Shown here in pieces: positions 55,627-64,000 of a stretch of 64,000 nt of DNA. This DNA is from Cohnella nanjingensis (GTDB lineage Bacteria > Bacillota > Bacilli > Paenibacillales > Paenibacillaceae). The position numbers and the translations under genes were made by a program. Where the stretch lies: contig NZ_JACJVP010000026.1 of the NCBI RefSeq assembly GCF_014212125.1, positions 62,001 to 126,000 on the forward strand, in the 5' to 3' direction. The notes under the pieces were generated by a model. The model searched no databases, had not been told where the DNA came from, and was given only the letters and a program-made list of their open reading frames with translations. Position 1 is the first letter of the stretch. Every line of letters starts with the position of its first letter.

Positions 55627-55660
55627 ACAAGCTGGTCCCGTCTTGGGGATCAGCTTGTTT
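55627..55660 (+). terminator. Terminator of the Big2-domain gene
   Basis: ACAAGCTG and CAGCTTGT arms, with an inner CCC/GGG pairing, followed by TTGCTTTT. Confidence 0.8.
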
Positions 55661-55770
55661 GCTTTTAACAACAAGTGTATGATTTCCACTCCTTTCGGCC
55701 CAACTTTTAACGCTCCGAATAAATACCAATATCGTTAGGAACCAGTCTGCCGTTATCGGACACTGCCGTC

Positions 55771-55816
55771 CATCCGGCTCATCAACGAGCTGATGCGGCG
55801 GTCCAACATGTTCGGC
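55771..55816 (+). repeat. 46-base duplicated fragment of the YhbH-like gene
   Basis: This intergenic stretch is identical over 46 bases to coding sequence at 53179-53224 (encoding roughly [15 protein letters not shown]). Flanking bases are unrelated on both sides. There is no start codon or ribosome site, so it is a fragment and not a gene. Confidence 0.9.
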
Positions 55817-55830
55817 GCCCTAACAAAAGA

Positions 55831-55855
55831 AGCCGCATCCGATGAAGATGCGGCT
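55831..55855 (-). terminator. Terminator of the rhamnosidase operon
   Basis: AGCCGCATC and GATGCGGCT arms, followed on the minus strand by TCTTTTGTT. A second hairpin (GCCGAG/CTCGGC at 55863-55879) lies between it and the rhamnosidase stop. Confidence 0.75.
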
Positions 55856-55914
55856 CTAGACTGCCGAGAAAATCTCGGCCGCTTTTGTTTGGCCTGCGCT
55901 TTAAGCGGCATTGC

Positions 55915-58734
55915 TTATTGAACTTGATATTCAAACGCGTACATCCCGCTTCCGATATGAACTTCTCGTTGCCCCTCAGACGCCGCGATTCCGATCACGC
56001 CTTCCGAGTCTTCGCGCAGCGGACCGCCGTTCAACCTCGTCTCCCCGTCCGCCGGGAGCATGACCGCCGCCGACGTGTTGACCGGCACGTTCACCGTCAA
56101 GGCGATTCGGTCCCCGTCTCTGGACCAAGCGGACGCCAACAGGCCGTAGCCGGTCTGAAGGCGGACGGCCGCCGACGTTAATCCGCAATCCGGATGGAGC
56201 TCGATCCTGCTCTTCTTGTACCCCGGCGCCTCGGCCCGCAAGCCTGCCAGATGTCGGTACATCCAGTCGCCGATGCAGCCGAACGCGTAATGGTTGAAGG
56301 ACATATGCCCTACCGTGCCGTCCGGCGCGATAGCGGACCAGGACTCCCAGACGGTCGTCGCTCCCCGCTCCACCGCATACAGCCAGGACGGACATGCGGT
56401 CTGGTAGAGCAGACGGTAAGCCATATCCGTCCGGCCCTCGCGGCACAGCACATCCATCAAGAACGGCACCGAGAGGAAGCCCGTATCCAGGCGATCGCCA
56501 TTGGCTTCGATGAGGTGCGCCAATTGCCGTACGAGCAAACCGCGCCTCGCATTGGAGACCATATTCATCTGGAGCGCAAGCACGTATATTCCTTGATAGT
56601 GCGAGGATAGCCTGCCGTCGTCCGCCACGTATTCCGCTTCGAACGCTTGCCGGATCTGGGCGTTCAATTCCCGGTAATGCCCCGCTTCCTCCGGTTTGCC
56701 CAGTACGTCGGAGATGTCGGCGAGCAGTTGGCTGGAGTATGCGTAGCAGCACGTAGCGACGAGTTCCTTGGTGAGAAGGGCGCTGTCCATCGGACCTTGG
56801 CCCTCCTCCCTATTCATCACGATGCTCGGGATGAGCCAGTCGCCGAAATGAAAGCCCGTGTTCCACAGATAGCGCTGACGCGCCAACCGTTCGGCATCCC
56901 CGCCCGTATCGAACCCTTCCGGCAGTTCATTCTCGGCCGTACGCCGGACATAGGCATGCCATCGGGTCATCGCCTCATAGTTGTCCGCCAGGACGCGCAC
57001 ATCGCCGTAGCTCCGGTACAGCGCCCAAGGCACGATCACGATCCCGTCGCCCCAGCCGGCGCTGGACAGCTGCCCCATGGCACTGCTCTCACGCACGTAG
57101 TTGCCGCCGGTCGGGACGAAGTTGGGGATTTGTCCGTCCGGGAATTGCTCCTTGCGAACATTGACCAGCCAGCGGCTCAAGAAGGCGGAGACGTCCATGT
57201 TGAAAGCCGCCGTGGGCGCAAACACTTGAATATCCCCGGTCCAGCCGGCACGCTCGCGCTGCGGGCAATCGGTCGGAATGGACAGCATATTCGTCATCTG
57301 GCTCCATTGAATGTTGTGCTGGAGCTGATTGAGCCGTTCATCCGAGCATTCGAATTCGCCGGTGACGTCCATATCGCTGTACAGGACGACGGCTTGGATA
57401 TCCTCCGGACGAAGGGGTGCGGGATAGCCGGTGATGCGAACATAGCGGAAACCGTGGAACGTGAAGACCGGTTCGTAGACCTCAGGTCCGTCTCCCCGCG
57501 CGATATAAACGTCGGTCTGATGCTTGTTGCGACCGAGAATGTTCATGAAGAAGCGGCCGTCCCGATCCAGCACCTCGCTGTGCTCCATCCGAATGATCGT
57601 GCCTGCCGGCGCATCTACGGCAAGGCGGACGCGGCCCGCCATGATCTGCCCGAAATCGACAATCTGCGCCCGGTCGTCCTCGTGGACGATCGCGACAGGC
57701 GACAGCTCCTTCATCGCTCGGACCGGCGGACCGTATTGGGCGCTCAGATTGTCCAGCGGCTCGTCGGCCAGCGCGACCGGCACCCATCCTTCATCGTTGA
57801 AGCCCGCGCGGCTCCAACCGTCCTGTTCGAGGCGGGCGTCGTATCGCTCCCCGATGAACAAGTCCGCATACTGCCAGGGCCCCGTGCTGGAGACGAAGCG
57901 CTCATCGGAGCCGATGATCCGTCTCGTTCCGTCTTCATAGTCAATCTCCAGCTGAATCAGCAGGCCCATCTTGCTGCCGAATTGGCAGCTGTGGCCTGTC
58001 AGTTGAATCCGGCCCAGATACCAGCCGTCCGCGAGGACGGCGCCGAGCGCGTTGTCCCCGGCCTGGAGGAGATCCGTCACATCGTACGTCTGATATTGCA
58101 GATGGACATCATAGGCGGTAAAATCCGGCGCGAGCTCGACATCCCCAACGCGGCAGCCGTTCAGCTGCAGCCGGTAGAGGCCATGGCTGGTCGCATACAG
58201 GCGGGCCTTCGCCACCTGGCCTTGCGACCGGAAGGCGCGCCTCAGCATTTGAGACGGCCGCAGGTCCTCAGCCTTCTCCTCCAGCGTGGCATCCGTGAAT
58301 GCATCCGAGAACATCTCGCCGATCGTGATGAACGGCTCGCTGACCGCATCCCTCTGAACGGGCTCGATCCAGCGCGCTTGCCAATCCTCCGGCTGCAGCA
58401 GCCCCATCTCCCAGAAGGCCGCGTCGCTCCAGTCCGACTCGCGGCCTGCCGTGTCCCATATCTTCACCCGCCACGTATAGCGCTGACGCGACTGCAGCGC
58501 AGGTCCGCCATACGCGATCCATAGTGACGTGTCGGCAGCCGTCTTCCCGCTGTTCCATATTTCTGCCCCGGCCTCATCTCTGACGATCACGTGGTAGGCT
58601 GCTTGCATGACGCCGCGGCCTTCCGTCTCGATGCGCCAGCTGAAGCGAGGGATCCGTACATCCATCCCGAGCGGATTCACCTGGCTTTCGGTTCTCAATC
58701 CGGCAACGTGCAATCGTCCGGTATTATTGGCCAT
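55915..58734 (-). CDS. Alpha-L-rhamnosidase (GH78)
   Basis: The 939-residue enzyme cuts terminal alpha-L-rhamnose from glycosides or polysaccharides. It has the multi-domain GH78 layout: N-terminal beta-sandwiches from residue 1 to about 430, an (alpha/alpha)6 barrel to about 820, then a C-terminal beta-sandwich. The family catalytic region SIPTDCPQRERAGWTGD contains the conserved Asp and Glu. No signal peptide is present, so it works in the cytoplasm on imported oligosaccharides. AAGGGAG precedes the ATG at 58734, and its start overlaps the end of the GPH symporter gene by 11 bases, so the pair is one operon. Confidence 0.93.
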   Translation of the reverse strand: MANNTGRLHVAGLRTESQVNPLGMDVRIPRFSWRIETEGRGVMQAAYHVIVRDEAGAEIWNSGKTAADTSLWIAYGGPALQSRQRYTWRVKIWDTAGRESDWSDAAFWEMGLLQPEDWQARWIEPVQRDAVSEPFITIGEMFSDAFTDATLEEKAEDLRPSQMLRRAFRSQGQVAKARLYATSHGLYRLQLNGCRVGDVELAPDFTAYDVHLQYQTYDVTDLLQAGDNALGAVLADGWYLGRIQLTGHSCQFGSKMGLLIQLEIDYEDGTRRIIGSDERFVSSTGPWQYADLFIGERYDARLEQDGWSRAGFNDEGWVPVALADEPLDNLSAQYGPPVRAMKELSPVAIVHEDDRAQIVDFGQIMAGRVRLAVDAPAGTIIRMEHSEVLDRDGRFFMNILGRNKHQTDVYIARGDGPEVYEPVFTFHGFRYVRITGYPAPLRPEDIQAVVLYSDMDVTGEFECSDERLNQLQHNIQWSQMTNMLSIPTDCPQRERAGWTGDIQVFAPTAAFNMDVSAFLSRWLVNVRKEQFPDGQIPNFVPTGGNYVRESSAMGQLSSAGWGDGIVIVPWALYRSYGDVRVLADNYEAMTRWHAYVRRTAENELPEGFDTGGDAERLARQRYLWNTGFHFGDWLIPSIVMNREEGQGPMDSALLTKELVATCCYAYSSQLLADISDVLGKPEEAGHYRELNAQIRQAFEAEYVADDGRLSSHYQGIYVLALQMNMVSNARRGLLVRQLAHLIEANGDRLDTGFLSVPFLMDVLCREGRTDMAYRLLYQTACPSWLYAVERGATTVWESWSAIAPDGTVGHMSFNHYAFGCIGDWMYRHLAGLRAEAPGYKKSRIELHPDCGLTSAAVRLQTGYGLLASAWSRDGDRIALTVNVPVNTSAAVMLPADGETRLNGGPLREDSEGVIGIAASEGQREVHIGSGMYAFEYQVQ

Positions 58735-60073
58735 GGATGACACTCCCTTCTGTCCCTGCATTCGCAGGTTCCGTACGGTGCGTTCGATAGAAGAGCATCG
58801 CGATCGTGAAGACGACCGCGCATGCAGCCGGAATCAACGTGGAGGTGACCCGAATCCCTTCGAGGCTGTCGGCGGTTGGAGCGCCGCCCGTCTGATAGCC
58901 GTAAGCGGCGAGCACGACGCCGGAGAGGCCGCCGGCTACTGAAGAACCGAGCTTCTGCAGGAAGTTGTACAACGAGTAATACATCCCTTCGATATGCAGG
59001 CCGTTGCGGCGAACGGAGTAATCGATCGCATCCGGCAGCGAGGCCCACGCGGCCAGCATGCTCAGTCCGGCCAGAATGCTGGCCAGCGTATTCAAGATAA
59101 AGACGAGCGGCACGCTGCCGGTGGGGGCCATGTAGATCGCGGCCAGATCCGCAATCAACAGGACGCCGGTCCAGATATACAGGCTCCGTTTGCCGAACTT
59201 CATGATGAAGGCGGGGGCAAAAAACTGCAAACCGAGTCCCGCAAGGCCACCCACGAGCGAAACCATGCTGAACAAGTTGACGTTGCCGACGTTGTAGATG
59301 AAATAGTAGATGGATGCCGCACCCCGTACGCCAAAGCACACTTGCAGCATGAAGAAGGAGACGGAAAGCGCTAAATACGGTTTGTTGGTGAAGATCGTAC
59401 GTATGGCCACCTTGAATGGAATCGCCGCTTGGCGCTCGGAATCCGCGATCTGTTCCGACGTGCCCTTGAAGCACACCAGAATCAGCACGATCGCCACGAG
59501 GCCGACGGTTGCCCCCATAAAGAGGTAGCCGGCTTGCTCGTTCGGAAAAAGCGCGACGATCGGGAGCGTGACGCTGCTGACGAGCGTGATGGCCATACCC
59601 GAGAAGATGAGCAGAATCGTCGACAGCTGCGCCCGTTCCTTCATGCTGTCGGTCATGACGGTGTTCAAGGCGGCATGAGGAATGCTGATCACGCTGTATA
59701 GAATGCTAATGAGCAGATAGAAGCTGAATGCATAGTAGATTTTCCCGCTGCCGGACAGATCCGGCGTGTAGAACAGAAGCGCGGTCACGATGCCGTACGG
59801 GATCGCCCCGAACAGCAGATAAGGCCTGAGCTTTCCCCATCGGGACCGGGTCTTGTCGACCGCGAATCCGAACGGCAGATCGAACCCGGCATCGATCAGA
59901 CGAACGACCAGCAGGATCGTTCCGGCGGTGACCGCCGAGATCTGGAGGACATCCGTAAAAAAGTACAAAATATAGAGCGTGATAAACAAATACACGAAAT
60001 CCTTGCCGAAAGCGCCGGCTCCGAACGCTAATTTTTCTTTGAGGGGCATCCCCGCCGTTCTTCCGTCCTTCAT
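58724..60073 (-). CDS. GPH-family sugar:cation symporter (MelB/YicJ-like)
   Basis: The 449-residue membrane protein has twelve helices and the glycoside-pentoside-hexuronide family start KLAFGAGAFGKDFVYLFI, plus RLIDAGFDLPFGFAVDKTRS in the second to third helix. It likely imports rhamnose-containing glycosides for the rhamnosidase encoded downstream. The ATG at 60073 has AAGGGGATGGCAGG before it; a longer frame is rejected. It is the first gene of the operon. Confidence 0.9.
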   Translation of the reverse strand: MKDGRTAGMPLKEKLAFGAGAFGKDFVYLFITLYILYFFTDVLQISAVTAGTILLVVRLIDAGFDLPFGFAVDKTRSRWGKLRPYLLFGAIPYGIVTALLFYTPDLSGSGKIYYAFSFYLLISILYSVISIPHAALNTVMTDSMKERAQLSTILLIFSGMAITLVSSVTLPIVALFPNEQAGYLFMGATVGLVAIVLILVCFKGTSEQIADSERQAAIPFKVAIRTIFTNKPYLALSVSFFMLQVCFGVRGAASIYYFIYNVGNVNLFSMVSLVGGLAGLGLQFFAPAFIMKFGKRSLYIWTGVLLIADLAAIYMAPTGSVPLVFILNTLASILAGLSMLAAWASLPDAIDYSVRRNGLHIEGMYYSLYNFLQKLGSSVAGGLSGVVLAAYGYQTGGAPTADSLEGIRVTSTLIPAACAVVFTIAMLFYRTHRTEPANAGTEGSVIHGQ

Positions 60074-60146
60074 CCTGCCATCCCCTTTATCCCAAATGAG
60101 ATTGCTGCGCATGCTGGCCATGGCGCGCATCTTGGCGGCCGCCCCT

Positions 60147-60199
60147 TTTTGTAAAGCCTTACAAAACAAAAAGGTTGCAACTCCCTGTAAGCGGTGCCA
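60147..60199 (-). promoter_or_regulatory. Inverted repeat and candidate cre site between divergent genes
   Basis: TTTTGTAA and TTACAAAA (60147-60166) form an inverted repeat with a four-base centre. TGTAAGCGGTGCCA (60186-60199) fits the catabolite-responsive consensus TGWNANCGNTNWCA except at one position. Both lie between the symporter and the AraC-type regulator and could control the rhamnosidase operon. Confidence 0.5.
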
Positions 60200-60320
60200 T
60201 TATCAATCTTATAGAAAGACGGCATGAGGTCACAATGTCACAATAGGAGCAGTTTTGTGGCAAAATATAACCTTCGAATGCAGGACCCCATGCGGGAGAT
60301 CGGTCGGGGAGGACAGACGC

Positions 60321-61334
60321 ATGACGCAAGAGGAACTGGAAGCTTATTTGACTGCTTACGACCCGATTGAATCCATCGCGATCGCGCAGGGGATCGACAG
60401 TCTGGAAAAGATCTTAGTCCTGACCGATCGAGCGATTCCTTCTCTCAGCGGCGGAGACCATGTGCTATCGGCGGATGTGATGATGAAGAGCACCGAGAAA
60501 GTGTCGTTCCTGAAGCATCCGCGCTTCGTCGAGATCTACTCGCACAAGCACAATTTTCTGGAGATGAGCTACGCCTTTTCCGGCAGCTGCACGCAGATCA
60601 TCAACGGCAACGCGGTAGAGATGGGAGAAGGCGACATCACGCTCTTGGATACGGATGTGGTGCATACGATCCGGAAGGCGGAAGCCGATACGATCATCGT
60701 CAACGTGCTGTTCCGGAAGGATTATTTTAACCACAGCATTCTGGCCCGACTTGCTGAAAATGACTTGCTCTCGGAATTCGTCATCGATGCGATCTACAAG
60801 CCTACGATGCGCGGGAGGTATCTCCACTTCGCCTCCCAGCAGAACGAAGTCGTCCGCCGCTATCTTTGCGCCGCCATGCGGGAATATTTGGATCCTCAGC
60901 TGGGATCGGGCGAGGCGATGAATTGCTACCTTATTCTGCTATTCACCGAACTGTTGCGGACGACCCCGCATCTGCCGGCCGATACGGCGGGCGCCGGCCG
61001 CGCGCCCGGCGTCGAGATTCTGCAATACATCGAGGAGCGCTACGAGACGACCACCTTGGCGCAGACCGCAAGACATTTTCATTTTCATCCCAACTATTTA
61101 AGCCGGCTGCTCAAACAAAATTTCGGCAAAACCTATCGTCAAATGGTGCAAGACCTGCGTCTGCGCAAAGCCAAGCTGCTGCTGGAAAATACGGACTTTC
61201 AGGTCCGCCGCATCGCAGAGGAAGTCGGATATACAAACTTCAACCACTTCTACCGAAAGTTCAAGGAGACCTACCGCGCAACCCCCGCCGAATATCGGAA
61301 ACGGTTCTGTTTGCATGACAGCCCCCGCGCGTGA
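60321..61334 (+). CDS. AraC-family regulator with N-terminal cupin domain
   Basis: The 337-residue protein has an N-terminal cupin-like sensor (with FVEIYSHKHNFLEMSYAFSG and GDITLLDTDVVHTI) and a C-terminal pair of helix-turn-helix motifs (TTTLAQTARHFHFHPNYLSR and FQVRRIAEEVGYTNFNHFYR). Proteins of this kind bind sugars and activate adjacent catabolic operons. It is divergent from the rhamnosidase/symporter operon, so it is its likely regulator. The ATG at 60321 follows GGGGAGGACAGACGC. Confidence 0.88.
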   Translation: MTQEELEAYLTAYDPIESIAIAQGIDSLEKILVLTDRAIPSLSGGDHVLSADVMMKSTEKVSFLKHPRFVEIYSHKHNFLEMSYAFSGSCTQIINGNAVEMGEGDITLLDTDVVHTIRKAEADTIIVNVLFRKDYFNHSILARLAENDLLSEFVIDAIYKPTMRGRYLHFASQQNEVVRRYLCAAMREYLDPQLGSGEAMNCYLILLFTELLRTTPHLPADTAGAGRAPGVEILQYIEERYETTTLAQTARHFHFHPNYLSRLLKQNFGKTYRQMVQDLRLRKAKLLLENTDFQVRRIAEEVGYTNFNHFYRKFKETYRATPAEYRKRFCLHDSPRA

Positions 61335-61514
61335 ATTCCCGGGCAAGCGGACATATTCTGCGGTTGACGATTACCGCATCCGCTTCCAGGCGATGCTTCA
61401 TGCATCGGAGGCGAACCCGATGCGCAACCTTCCAACCTATCGCCCCGTCAAAGAACCAGATTCCCTAAACGCAACAATTTTCCAGGGGAAAAGAAAGCAA
61501 GGAGCTGAGCAGGC

Positions 61515-62213
61515 ATGGTTAACGTGCTCGTCGTGGACGACGAAGCCGGCATCTCCGGCGCGATCGCCTATGCGCTTCAAAGAGAAGGCTACGCCGTCGA
61601 GACCGCGGCGGACGGCATCGAGGCGCTCGAACGCGCGTACGTCTTCAAGCCGGATGTCATGGTGCTGGACGTCATGATGCCTCGCATGAACGGCTATGAC
61701 GTCTGCCGCAAGCTGGAAGGTCCGGACAGGCCCGCCATCCTGCTGCTGACCGTCAAAAGCGACATCGTGGACAAGGTGCTGGGCCTCGAGCTCGGCGCGG
61801 ACGATTATATGACGAAGCCCTTCGATATGCGCGAGTTGATCGCCCGCGTCAAGGCGCTGTCGCGCAGGCGCGGCTCCGACGCCGCGCATTCGGCGGCGGC
61901 GGCCGCGCCGGAGGCACTGCAGTTGGGCGGTCTGCGAATCGAAGAATACAGCCGCACCGTCCGTCTGGACGGGAAGCCGCTCGAGCTCACGCCGAAGGAA
62001 TTCGACCTCCTCGTCCTGCTCGCGCGGAATCCGGAGCGCGTCTATTCGCGGGAATCGCTCCTCGAGCAAGTGTGGGAGATGGACTTCGCGGGCGGCACCC
62101 GCACGGTCGACATTCACGTCCAGCGGCTGCGCAAAAAGCTGGGCGAACGGCAGGCCCTCATTCAGACCGTCTACGGCGTCGGCTACAAATCCGTAAAGGC
62201 GCCCCCGTCATGA
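61515..62213 (+). CDS. OmpR-family response regulator
   Basis: The 232-residue protein has a receiver domain with VVDDE at residues 6-10 and the phosphorylated Asp in LDVMMPRMNG. A winged-helix DNA-binding domain follows, with ELTPKEFDLLVLLARNPERV. A short Ala-rich linker joins them. AAGGAG precedes the ATG. Its stop overlaps the kinase start (ATGA), so the two form a translationally coupled pair. No target can be read. Confidence 0.93.
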   Translation: MVNVLVVDDEAGISGAIAYALQREGYAVETAADGIEALERAYVFKPDVMVLDVMMPRMNGYDVCRKLEGPDRPAILLLTVKSDIVDKVLGLELGADDYMTKPFDMRELIARVKALSRRRGSDAAHSAAAAAPEALQLGGLRIEEYSRTVRLDGKPLELTPKEFDLLVLLARNPERVYSRESLLEQVWEMDFAGGTRTVDIHVQRLRKKLGERQALIQTVYGVGYKSVKAPPS

Positions 62214-63709
62214 AGACGAAAAGGTTCCGCATCGGACTCAAAGGTAAGGTCTCGCTCCTCCTCGCCCTGCTGCTGGCGCTCGTATTGGTGATGCTGAGCA
62301 TGCTCGTCCTCGCCGGCATCCGCGAGGATCAGCGGACGCGCCTGGAGCAATCGTTCTCCCATCAAGCAGATGCGGCTAATTTGAGGGTGCGCCAGCAATA
62401 CCTGACCGGCGAGCGGACGGACCCGGATACGTTCATGAACCAGAACGGGCAGCGGCTGGCCATCGATCTGGCCGAACAGAGCGGGATGGCGGTCACCGTA
62501 TACCGGGCCGACGGCTTGTTCGCCGGCACTTCTCTGCCGATCCAACCCAAGGCGGACGTCTCCGACGCCTTAATCTATACGGCCCGCGGGCAATCCGCGT
62601 ACATCACGGAAGGCGACCAGCTGCTCTATCTGGCGCCTCTGTACAATGCCGACCAATTGTTGGGCACCGTTCAATTCCACGCCTCCTTGGCCGAACAGCA
62701 CGCGTTCTACGAGCGCATCCGGCAATTGTTCCTGGCGACGGGCGCCGCCGTTCTGGCCGGAGGCTTCCTCATCGGTTACCTGTACGTCCGGCGTCAGGTA
62801 AACGCCATCGCCCGGCTGAACGAGGCCGCCCAGCGGATCGGACGGGGGGACTATCTGTCGGCCTCTCCGGTCGTTCGCGGCGACGAGCTCGGCGAGCTGT
62901 CCGTCGGCATCTATGAGATGAGCGAGCGGATCGCCTCCTCCGTCCGGCAGCTGACGGAGGAGCAGACGAAGCTGCTGGACGCGATCGGGAAGCTGCAGGA
63001 GCTGGAGCAGCAGCAAAAGCAGTTTATCGGCAACATCAGCCACGAATTGAAGACTCCTCTTACCTCCATCCTGGCCTACGCCGATCTGCTCGAGATGTAC
63101 CGGGACGATCCGGCGCTGCTCGAGCAAGCCGGATCGCGCATCCGGAGCGACGCGGAGCGGCTGTACGCGCTGGTGGAGAAGGCGCTCCAGCTGTCGGCCA
63201 TGGACGTATACGAGCTCGAGACCTACGCCGAATCGGTCCGGCTCCTCCCGCTGATCGAAGAGGCCGTGAACCGTCTGCAGGCGAAGGCCGCGGCGGCAAA
63301 CGTCCGCATCGCGGCCCGGCTGACCGAAGGCGCGGCCTGGGCCGATCCGGACAACCTCATGCACATCACGCTTAATCTGCTCGATAACGCGATCAAATAC
63401 AACAAGCCGGGAGGCGTCGTCACGATCTCCAACCGGACGGAGACGAGCGACGAAGGCCTTCCCGCCGCCGTCATCGAAGTCGCGGACACGGGCATCGGGA
63501 TTCCGCCCGAGGCGCAGAGCCGGATCTTCGATCCGTTCTATACGGTCAGCGCCGATCGTTCCCGGACGGCCGGCGGGACCGGGCTTGGGCTGGCGCTCGT
63601 GCGCAGCCTCGCGGAGAAGCAAGGCGGGTCGGTGCGGCTCGCCGAATCCGGCGCGAACGGTTCCCGCTTCGTCCTCGTCTTGCCGGCCGAGCGGCCTCTG
63701 CATGAGTAA
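62210..63709 (+). CDS. HAMP-domain sensor histidine kinase
   Basis: The 499-residue kinase has membrane helices at about residues 14-37 and 172-192 around an extracytoplasmic sensor region, then a HAMP domain. The H-box is GNISHELKTPLTSILAYADL, and the ATPase domain has NLLDNAIKY, DTGIGIP and the G2 motif GGTGLGLALV. It should phosphorylate the response regulator encoded immediately upstream. The ATG overlaps the regulator stop. A longer frame extending upstream into the regulator gene is not used. Confidence 0.93.
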   Translation: MKTKRFRIGLKGKVSLLLALLLALVLVMLSMLVLAGIREDQRTRLEQSFSHQADAANLRVRQQYLTGERTDPDTFMNQNGQRLAIDLAEQSGMAVTVYRADGLFAGTSLPIQPKADVSDALIYTARGQSAYITEGDQLLYLAPLYNADQLLGTVQFHASLAEQHAFYERIRQLFLATGAAVLAGGFLIGYLYVRRQVNAIARLNEAAQRIGRGDYLSASPVVRGDELGELSVGIYEMSERIASSVRQLTEEQTKLLDAIGKLQELEQQQKQFIGNISHELKTPLTSILAYADLLEMYRDDPALLEQAGSRIRSDAERLYALVEKALQLSAMDVYELETYAESVRLLPLIEEAVNRLQAKAAAANVRIAARLTEGAAWADPDNLMHITLNLLDNAIKYNKPGGVVTISNRTETSDEGLPAAVIEVADTGIGIPPEAQSRIFDPFYTVSADRSRTAGGTGLGLALVRSLAEKQGGSVRLAESGANGSRFVLVLPAERPLHE

Positions 63710-63860
63710 GGTTTACAACTTCGATACAAGTCGGCAATCTTTCCGAGATAATCGGACCTTATATTGGAGTCAAGAAGGACAACGGATGAGGGACGGCGCC
63801 GCGAACCGCCCAGCGCTGCCGGCCGTCGCCCTGATCTTGATCCTTCGGGAGGGAATGTAC

Positions 63861-64000
63861 ATGAAAGCTTGGAAAGCATCGAGAACGTACGGATTCGGCG
63901 CCGCGATCGCCCTCTTGTCGACCCTGGTGGCTTGTCAGCCAAGCCAAGACCGCCTCACGACGCCCTCGCCTGCCGATAGCCTGAACGGCGGAGAGGCGGC
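63861..64000 (+). CDS. Start of a lipoprotein gene, cut by the window end
   Basis: Only 46 codons are visible. A basic start, a hydrophobic core and the lipobox LVAC indicate a lipoprotein signal, followed by a Pro/Ser-rich start of the mature part. GGGAGGGA precedes the start; an ATG two codons earlier is possible. It lies 150 bases after the histidine kinase and may be its target or sensor partner. Confidence 0.75.
   Translation, partial: MKAWKASRTYGFGAAIALLSTLVACQPSQDRLTTPSPADSLNGGEA

Overview
The window reads as a chromosomal segment of a GC-rich, endospore-forming Firmicute, most likely Paenibacillaceae (Paenibacillus/Cohnella-like). The support is strong AGGAGG-type ribosome binding sites, cotJABC spore-coat genes, a YhbH-type sporulation gene, the sufCDSUB order of iron-sulfur genes, and a YesM/YesN sensor pair beside lipoprotein sugar-binding proteins. 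No rRNA, tRNA or CRISPR was found.

Layout. 0.1-9.2 kb is mostly minus strand: a HAD phosphatase, a secreted GH26-like hydrolase, the last fragment of a decayed FtsX-type permease, cotJABC, an AI-2E/YtvI-like membrane protein, a CNNM/CorC-like protein, a YfkAB radical SAM protein and an HD-GYP phosphodiesterase. 9.4-15.2 kb holds uppP, a YunD-like nucleotidase, a small molybdopterin-domain protein and moaA on the minus strand, divergent from a moaD-moaE fusion and moeB. 15.8-26 kb has a second HD-GYP protein, an NlpC/P60 lipoprotein, the suf operon, a DUF1802 protein and an ECF sigma/anti-sigma pair. 26.5-37 kb has malic enzyme, mtnK-mtnA (methionine salvage), yunC, a PAS-GGDEF-EAL protein, a DUF423 protein and topB.

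37-51 kb is a carbohydrate-sensing and uptake region: yesN-yesM, a membrane-tethered RbsB-like protein, a solute-binding lipoprotein, then (after an interruption) an NgcE-like binding protein, two permeases and an MFS protein. The interruption (about 43.1-46.4 kb) is an AT-rich ArsR/VOC module, a long palindromic array and an IS3-family element inserted into that array. 51.5-55.6 kb has a truncated and a complete YhbH-like gene and a secreted Big2-domain protein. 55.9-61.3 kb is an alpha-L-rhamnosidase/GPH-symporter operon with a divergent AraC regulator and a candidate cre site. The window ends in an OmpR-type two-component pair and the start of a lipoprotein.

The most unusual signal is a set of intergenic palindrome arrays at 15.4, 26.2, 34.3 and 44.6-46.4 kb. 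Three palindrome families with unrelated sequences all repeat with an almost fixed period of 51 or 52 bp. In each family the filler length compensates for the palindrome length. Removing the IS element and one copy of its 3-bp target duplication restores one uninterrupted array of eleven 51-bp units. I do not recognise these arrays as a described element, and I see no associated enzyme in the window.
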